Below, piece after piece: positions 1 through 7,883 of a stretch of DNA of 7,883 nucleotides. Position numbers and translations under genes: made by a program. The stretch spans positions 1 to 7,883 of the forward strand of contig CADBMK010000156.1 of the NCBI GenBank assembly GCA_902795785.1. The letters run 5' to 3'. Under the pieces are notes generated by a model that was not told where the DNA came from, ran no database searches, and saw only the letters and a list, made by a program, of their open reading frames with translations. The first letter of the stretch is position 1; every line of letters starts with the position of its first letter. The DNA comes from an uncultured Bacteroidia bacterium (GTDB lineage: Bacteria; Bacteroidota; Bacteroidia; Bacteroidales; UBA932).

Positions 1-783
1 CCTGTTCTCCAGCCTGTCAACCTCAGGGATCCTGAATTCCTCGAGGCTCTCAAGGCCTGGAAGGCGGATTTGTTCGTGGTTGTGGCATTCCGTCTGCTTC
101 CTGAGGAAGTATTCACCATGCCGCCTCTTGGAACATTCAATCTCCACGCAGCCCTCCTTCCTCAGTACCGCGGTGCAGCCCCTATCAACTGGGCCGTCAT
201 CAACGGTGAGAAGATTACCGGTGTCACCACATTCATGCTTGACAAGGGAATGGATACAGGTGGTATCATGCTCCGTCAGGAATGCAGGATTTCAGACACC
301 GACACTGCCGGAACCATCCACGACAAGCTTATGGAAATCGGAGCCGACCTCGTCCTCCAGACAACTCAGGGAATCATAGAAAAGAATATCGAGACCCGTA
401 CCCAGAGGAGCTTCATCCAGGGTCTGGAAGTCCTTAAGCCGGCGCCTAAGATCACCCGCGAGACCATGCACATCGACTGGACCAAATCTACAAAAGATGT
501 TTATAACCTTATCCGCGGTCTCAGCCCATATCCTGCAGCCTATACCGAGATCTCAAAGGACGGCGGCGAGCCTGTCCAGATGAAAATCTTTGAGACAGAG
601 AAGGTTGAGATGAATAATTGTGAGCCTGGCAAGCTGATTTCCGACGGAAAATCTTATATTTACATCTGTACGGGTGACGGAGCCCTTTCAATAAAGGAAC
701 TCCAGATATCCGGAAAGAAGAGAATGGATGTAAAGACCTTCCTTCTCGGCTTCCGTGACATAGAGAACTACAAGACCATTTAA
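1..783 (+). CDS. fmt: Methionyl-tRNA formyltransferase, 5'-truncated by window edge
   Basis: Transfers a formyl group from 10-formyl-tetrahydrofolate to initiator Met-tRNA in the cytoplasm, for translation initiation. The reading frame is open from base 1 to the TAA at 781-783, giving 260 residues; the family is usually 310-320 long, so about 55 N-terminal residues lie outside the window. The TTG at 70 is an internal codon, not the start. The catalytic signature is visible: NLH at 139-147, LLPQYRGAAPIN just after it, and the Asp of KGMDTG at 253-255, matching the Asn, His and Asp of the E. coli enzyme. The C-terminal tRNA-binding domain follows, with the typical APKIT, then IDW, then IRGLSPYPAAYT (about 445-546). 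The next gene starts 15 bp after the stop on the same strand, so co-transcription is likely. The identification is secure from the motifs. Confidence 0.96.
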   Translation, partial: PVLQPVNLRDPEFLEALKAWKADLFVVVAFRLLPEEVFTMPPLGTFNLHAALLPQYRGAAPINWAVINGEKITGVTTFMLDKGMDTGGIMLRQECRISDTDTAGTIHDKLMEIGADLVLQTTQGIIEKNIETRTQRSFIQGLEVLKPAPKITRETMHIDWTKSTKDVYNLIRGLSPYPAAYTEISKDGGEPVQMKIFETEKVEMNNCEPGKLISDGKSYIYICTGDGALSIKELQISGKKRMDVKTFLLGFRDIENYKTI

Positions 784-3700
784 TTTAAATCCCTAATAAT
801 GTTGAAGAAAGCGCGTATCGTCTCTGCGACGATTTTCTTCATCCTTATTACGCTTCTGTTCCTGGACCACACGGGAACGCTTAAGGCGTACGTAGGATGG
901 ATGGCAAAGATTCAGTTTCTGCCGGCCGTACTGGCCGCAAATACAGGCGTAGTCATCGCCTTGATTCTTGTCACCCTGATATTCGGACGAATCTACTGCA
1001 GCGTCGTCTGCCCTATGGGCGTCCTTCAGGACATCATTTTTGCCGGGAAGAGAAAAGCCGTCAAAAAGGCCAGGATGCAGCAGTCCTATTCCAAAGAGAA
1101 GAAGGTTCTGCGCTATGGCGTCTTAATCCTGTTCATCATCCTGATGGTTGCCGGAGTCAATTCCGTAGCCATTCTGATAGCGCCATACAGCGCTTACGGA
1201 AGAATCGTCAGCAGCATCTCTCATCCCGTAATGCCGGTTGCGGCAATAGCTGCGGTCACCCTGGTGGTCATTGTGGCTCTCGCCCTTCACGGAGGACGAA
1301 CCTGGTGCAACACCATCTGCCCTGTCGGCACAATACTCGGATTCTTCTCACGCTTTGCAATCTTCCGCATAATGATTGACACGTCAAAGTGCGTCAAATG
1401 CCATTACTGCGAGAAAAGATGCAAGGCCAGCTGCATTGATATCGAAAACCAGAAAATAGATGCAAGCCGGTGCGTAAACTGCTTCGACTGCATCGACAAC
1501 TGCAAACTCAACGGATTAAAATACGGCTTTGCCTACAGAAGCAAAGAAAAAACCAACGAAGAACATAAAAAGTCAACCCCGGACAAGGGAAGGCGCGCTT
1601 TCCTTGTGGGCTCAGTGATACTGGCCGGAACAGTAACGGCAAGGGCACAGGAAAAGCATCTTGACGGAGGCTTGGCCGAGGTTCTTCCAAAGACCGAACC
1701 GGAAAGGGATGAGAGGATTACCCCTCCGGGCTCACGCAGCCATAAGGAATTCTATTCAAAATGTACAGCCTGCCAGCTCTGCATCACCCAGTGTCCTAAT
1801 CACGTGCTCAAGCCGAGCACGGACCTGAAGCACCTGATGCAGCCGGTAATGAGTTATACGGACGGATACTGCCGTCCTGAGTGTACCGTCTGCTCGGACG
1901 TATGTCCTGCAGGAGCCATACTTCCAATAACCCGGGAGGAAAAGACGGTTACAAAGATCGGTCTGGCCAAGGTTAATCCGGAGTTATGTATCAGCTGCGC
2001 CCACTGCGCCGTCAGGTGTCCAGCCCACGCAATCAGGATGGTAAAGGGCATTCCTGCCGTCAATGAAAGCAAGTGTATCGGTTGCGGACAGTGTGAGAAT
2101 CTCTGTCCTGTAAGGCCAATAAGCGCCATCGCGGTAAGCGGATACAAGGTTCATAAAACAGAAGAATAAAGGAGGAATTGATATGAAGAAGATTGACAGA
2201 AGAAAATTCCTCAAAGTGACAGGCGTGGCCGCAGGTACGGCCGCACTGGCTTCAGCCTGCGCTCCTAAGAAAGTAAAGAACACGGGCGAAAACGGTGAGA
2301 TGGAGTATCGCATCAACACCAACAACGGGGACAAGGTCTCCCTGCTTGGCTACGGTTGTATGCGATGGAAGATGATCAAGGACGCTGACGGAAAGGAAAT
2401 CATAGACCAGGAAAGCGTCAACGAACTTGTGGACTACGCCATTGAGCACGGAGTGAATTATTTTGACACGTCTCCGGTTTACCTCCAGGGTCAGTCAGAG
2501 ACCGCTACTGGAATAGCCCTTGCACGCCATCCGCGCGAGTCCTATTTCCTGGCCACCAAACTCTCCAACTTCGGCATCTATACCAAGGAGCAGTCCTTGA
2601 AGATGTACTACGATTCCTTCAAGGAGCTCCACACCGACTATTTTGACTATTACCTTCTCCACTCCATCGGAAGAGGAGGAGACCATGCTTTCAATGAAAG
2701 ATACGTGGACAACGGAATCCTTGACTTCCTGCTGGAAGAAAGGAAGGCCGGAAGAATCCGCAACCTGGGATTCTCTTTCCACGGCAATCAGGAGAACTTC
2801 GACTATCTCCTTGGACTGCACGAAAAATACCACTGGGATTTCATCCAGATAGAGATGAACTACATCGACTGGCGTCACGCTGACGGTGTCAGGAATGTCA
2901 ACGCCGAGTATCTCTACGAGAAGATTGCAGCCCTTGACATACCTATAATTATAATGGAGCCTCTTCTTGGAGGAAGGCTTGCCAGCCTTCCGGATAATAT
3001 AGCGGACAAGCTCAAGGAGAGAGAGCCACAGAAATCCCTCGCGTCCTGGGCGTTCAGGTTCGTAGGTTCATATCCAAAGGTTCTCTGCATCCTTTCAGGT
3101 ATGACATACCGCTCAGACCTGGAAGACAACGTGGATACATTCACCAATTTCAAGCCACTTACCGGCGAGGAAAAGGATTTTCTGGAGCACATGGCAATCA
3201 TGTACTCACAGTACCCTATCGTCAACTGCACAAATTGCAAGTACTGCATGCCTTGTCCATGGGGTATAGACATCCCAGGAATATTCAAGCACTACAACAC
3301 CTGCATCAACGAAGGCATATTCGCAGGAAGCAGGGATGAGTCGGACTATGCGCGAAACAAGAGGAAGTATCTTACATCCTACAACAAGGCCATTCCTACA
3401 GTCCGTCAGGCTGATCACTGCATCTTCTGCAGAAAGTGTTTACCAGCCTGCCCTCAAAGCATCAACATACCACGGGAGCTGAAAAGGATCGACGATTACA
3501 TTGAAAAGCTCAAGCAGGATACCCTGTAACAAACAATGAAGGGTTTTACCTATCACAGGCAAAACCCTTCCAAATAGAGATCGTGGTTAGATGATTTTTA
3601 CTTAATGCAAGTTATTAAAATATTTTTAAAATAAAACAGAAAAAGGGCAGTTTATTCTGCCCTTTTTTAGAATTTATTTCTAAACATCCTTATTGCCTAA

Positions 3701-6700
3701 AACTTTAATCCTATTCCGACAAGAGTAGTGCCCTTTAGAGTGTCATTCGCAAGAAGATAAGCAAAGTCAATATAGAGACCGCCGATAGCCAGTCCTGCAC
3801 CAATCGAAGCAAACGACGGCTGGGCATAAGAGCCGTCTCCGAAATGATAACCACCTCTAAGCGAGAGAATTCCGTCGTATGTATAGCAAACTCCGGCAAG
3901 CGAGGCGATGCCATCTTTGAAGCATTTTTCCATCTCAACGTCGGCTGTAAGATTATGCTTTCCAAAATCATGTGACCACAGGCCGCCCACATTAACTGCT
4001 GACGCCTGGGAGTACTTCTCTCCGCTGATATCCTCTATCTGGCTTCCAAGGTTCTTCACCCCTGCGCCCAACTTGAAATCTCCAAGTTTCAGCGCTGCAT
4101 ACACAGCCGCAGAAATGCCGTTATAGGATACGTCCGAAGCGTATTTATCCGAAAGATACTGACAGGTGGCACCTACAGAGAAAGACTTTGACAAAGCATA
4201 TCCGGCACCCAGACCAAACTTCATATTGTTCGGTCTGAAAGAATCGCCGAGACCTCCGCTCGTTGTGTAGGAAGTGATCCTCTCCTTATAATTGCCATAT
4301 GAACCACCGGCAGCAAGGGCAAGGCGGCCGAACTTGTAAGAGACGCCGAGGTTCACTATGCTTCCGTAAGCATTTGTATTCTGGTATGCAAGGCTTGCGT
4401 CCCCGGTAATTGAAGACAAAGGAAGCAGGGCAGCATTTCCGTCTGTTGTCCAGGCAGAAGAGTTTCTGGCTGAAAGAGTTGCACCACCCATCGAATAAGC
4501 CACCGGATCGCCCGTCAGCCTAAGGTCGTCAAAAGCAGGCGACTGTGCCGAAAGACTGAAACACGGAGCAATAAGGGCTACGATTGATATAACTATGCTC
4601 TTTTTCATAACTCTACTTCTTTATAAACTTAGTTTCATACGTATACACGCCATAGGAGACGACAGCCTTATAAATACCCGGCGCACAGTCAGAGAGAATG
4701 ACGGTAATAGGCTCGAATGCACTTGAATACCCGCTCGAGCTGGCCACTTCCGTTCCTGATGCGTTATAAATCTTCACAGTTGTAGAGGCTCCGGTCAGTC
4801 CCGTCTGGAAAGACACTGTATTTGTCGACGGGTCATACGAAGGTATCACGCCAACGCCTTTTTCCCTGACAAGCACATCGAAAGTAGCTGATGCCGACGC
4901 GCCTCTGGCATCTGATGCCTTGACATAGATGTTTCCTATACCATAATCAAGGGCGTAAAGATTGATTGTGTCATTCCTCTTGGAGAAAGAGTATGTAATA
5001 TTATTAGAGACCCCCACAGAAACGTAATATGTCAGGTCCTCCCCGTCGGCATCTGAGAAATAATTCCCGAGACCAAGAGTCTGCGATGTGAACAGGGACT
5101 CGACGAGGATTGGCTTAACCGAAGACACAACAGGTGCGGAATTCTCATTGACCTTGAACGATACCGTTTTCTGTGCAGACAGTCCATAAGAATCTGTTAC
5201 CGTAAGCGTGAACGAATGGTATCCCGGGTCAAAATCGAGACAGTTAAAAGACACCTTTGCGTACGTCGCCTTATCTGTAAGCAACGTCAAGTTCATATTC
5301 TCGGTTACCGAAACGTCAATATTGTCGCCATCAGGATCAGATATCTCGAAGGTGAACTCACCCTGTTCATGCGAGCGGAAAGTTGAATTCTCCGAAGTCA
5401 GGTTGATAACAGGTGCGCGATTGGTTAATGTAGTGAAGGTCACAATCGGTGAATTTGCCGAGAATACCAGAGGAGACACATAAGAAACTACGGTAGCGTA
5501 ATACTTTGTGTGAGGATTCAGGTCGGTCAGTTCAACGGAAATCACATCTCCCACGGCATGATTGCCGGTTGTGGCCTTAATGGACTTTGATGTCAGCAAC
5601 GAAACCAGATCCGTTCCATAAAAAACACGGAAACCATATACCGGGTCACCGTTGGAATTAGCCGGAATCTTCCAGGAAACCGTAGCCTTGCCGCTGTTTA
5701 TCTTAGTAGAAGGAGTCTCGGTAACCGGATTTGGAACTGAAGCCGTCTTGTCATGATAATGTACGGCTTCATAGGCATTCACCCTGCCACCGATCTGCGA
5801 AGCCTGGTCGACGGCATCAGTGTCCGCCGTGTTAAGCAGGGCCTCAATAAGATCCTCCCTAGTGAATCCCATTCCACCACACTTTGCAACGATAAGCGCG
5901 GCAACACCTGATACAAGAGGAGTAGCCTGTGAAGTTCCGGACATATACGCATAATTATTGTCCGCGAAAGCTCCCAAAAGCATCTCATCACGGCTATTGT
6001 TCAACACTTCACCGCCAGGGGCGCATATATCGACCCATGAACCATAATTGGAAAACGAAGATTTGGTACCAAGAGGACCAATGGCCCCCACTGCGATACA
6101 GCCCTCATAATCAGCAGGATGACCATATGCCCAATTGTCATTTCCAGCGGCAAAGAATACTACGCCACCAGCCATAGGACCTACCTGGGTCGTTCCATCA
6201 GCAGACATACCCGCATACTTATTAAAGTAGTCGATGGCAGCTTTCATAGAACTTGAGGTACGGCCATTCTTAGCCTTTTCCTCCGTGTCATAAACGTTTC
6301 CCCAGCTGTTATTTGAAATAACTGCACCATGATCTGCGCCCCACTTGACGGCAGCGGCAAAATCAGAGGCGCCATCCAGATCCTCATCCAAATTACCAGA
6401 GCTGGAATCTCCGCCTCCTTTAATACGGAATACCTGGGAATTAATAATAGTTGTTCCCTTGATATTCTTACCGGCATTTCCGCCGGCGACACCTGCTATT
6501 CCAATCGAGTTGTTGCCAACTCCCGCAATAAGCGACGCCACATTCATTCCGTGGGCCACACTATGGAGAGTGGTACTGTTATCCACAAAATTGTAGCTGT
6601 TGGTATAATCAACATTGTCTTTAAGATCAGGATGAGAATAGGACAGACCTCCGTCCACAACATTAACAACCACATCCGGGCTGCCGTAGATACCTTCCTT

Positions 6701-7883
6701 CCAAAGCGGAAGCACGTTGATGTCCGCTCCTGCCTTATGCAGGGAACTGGTTCCCTCGTTAATTATATACCACTGCTCATTATAATACTTGTCGTTGAAA
6801 AAGTAGTTGGTACTCGTGGCTGTCTGCTTAATCTTAGGAACGTCCTCACATATCTCCACCACCGGAAGGTTCTCGATGGTGGCCTGAGCCTTCGTTACAG
6901 GAACAGACTTGTCATAAACCAATTTGTACCATCTATGGAGACCCTCCTTACGTGAGCGGGCCTCATAGATTCCGGCATCAGGAAAGAGTCTGGTCATTGA
7001 AACCACACCCAGGTCTGCGAGTGAAGAAAGGCTGGTCGCCGCCTTGGTTTTTGCCGCAAGGTCAATTGTATCCGCGCCATTCAAAAGTTTGGCGAAGTCT
7101 TCCGTGAAATAGACGTTAACCCTTCCGGGCACCACGATCGACGTATCGGTTGCAGACTCGGCAACAACTTCATTGCCGGGTTTCTGCAGGTCCTCATTAG
7201 CAGAACAAGCTGCAAGGAGGATCATAGAAAAAATGTATGTTATCTTTTTCATAATTGTCCTTTTGGCACGATATTGGCAATAAAAACTATCGAAGCATAA
7301 ATATTGATTTCATAATAAAATACAAAAACGAAACCGGTCGAGAGACTCGTTTCGTTTTTTTTATGCGCCGATGACTTTATTCCGCATAAAGCAAATACGG
7401 CTTGCGGGCTTTCTTGAATTCAATGATGTCGTCAGCCCAGCGCGCCTTAATCTCGGCACCCGTTGCTCCCGCTTCAATCATTTCCCTTACATAGCCCTGA
7501 CCTATGAGCTTTTCAAAGAATCTTGTGAAAAGCGAGTCACCCATATTTGCCTTGTTGTAAGCATCTACGATATAGTCCATATTCACCTGTTCCTTCCAGA
7601 TGTCCTCAAGTTTCTTTCCGCGGAGATCCACGCCATTGCACTCCTGATCCAGAAGAGGAGGATTCTTTGCTCCAGGAACGCTGCGCGGAGTGAACTTGAA
7701 GTCACATCCTGTCATTGCCGGATGGCCATATGCCTCGAACGGGAATGATGTACCGCGTCCGAGAGAAGCCACTGTACCCTCGAAGAAACAAGTCGAAGAG
7801 TAAAGATACACAGCCTTCATGTCCTTAATGTTAGGACTAGGGGCAAGAAGGAGGGTGTACTTTGTCTGATGGGTATAGTTAAG

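Overview
The window looks like chromosomal DNA of a bacterium of the Bacteroidota, most probably the order Bacteroidales. The evidence is a protein with a type IX secretion system (T9SS) C-terminal sorting domain next to a PorV/PorQ-type barrel, SAQ-type signal peptides, a promoter close to the Bacteroidetes TTTG / TAnnTTTG pattern, and starts mostly lacking a strong Shine-Dalgarno. The genus cannot be resolved. No RNA gene, mobile element, CRISPR array or long direct repeat was seen, and the window looks like ordinary vertically inherited sequence.

Left half (+ strand, 1-3529): the 3' part of fmt (methionyl-tRNA formyltransferase, cut by the left edge) is followed after 15 bp by a polytopic membrane iron-sulfur protein that looks like NapH fused to NapG. 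After another 13 bp comes a Tat-exported aldo/keto reductase with a C-terminal pair of [4Fe-4S] motifs. The last two form a likely envelope redox module: the membrane protein would pass electrons between the quinone pool and a periplasmic reductase. Its substrate cannot be read from the sequence. This module is the least described part of the window.

Middle (3530-3696): a 167-bp convergent junction with two hairpins. One is a good bidirectional intrinsic terminator, the other a strong stem without a T-tract.

Right half (- strand, 3697-7883): read in the direction of transcription, the 3' part of a NamZ/DUF1343 exo-beta-N-acetylmuramidase gene (cut by the right edge) ends in a terminator. A compact 124-bp spacer follows, holding a promoter for the next two genes: an 879-residue subtilisin-like protease with a lipoprotein signal, prodomain, S8 domain, FN3 and two cadherin/Ig-like domains and a T9SS sorting domain, then, 4 bp later, a PorV/PorQ-family outer membrane protein. 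The pair suggests a surface or secreted protease made together with a barrel related to the T9SS shuttle PorV. There is no gene-free stretch longer than 300 bp.
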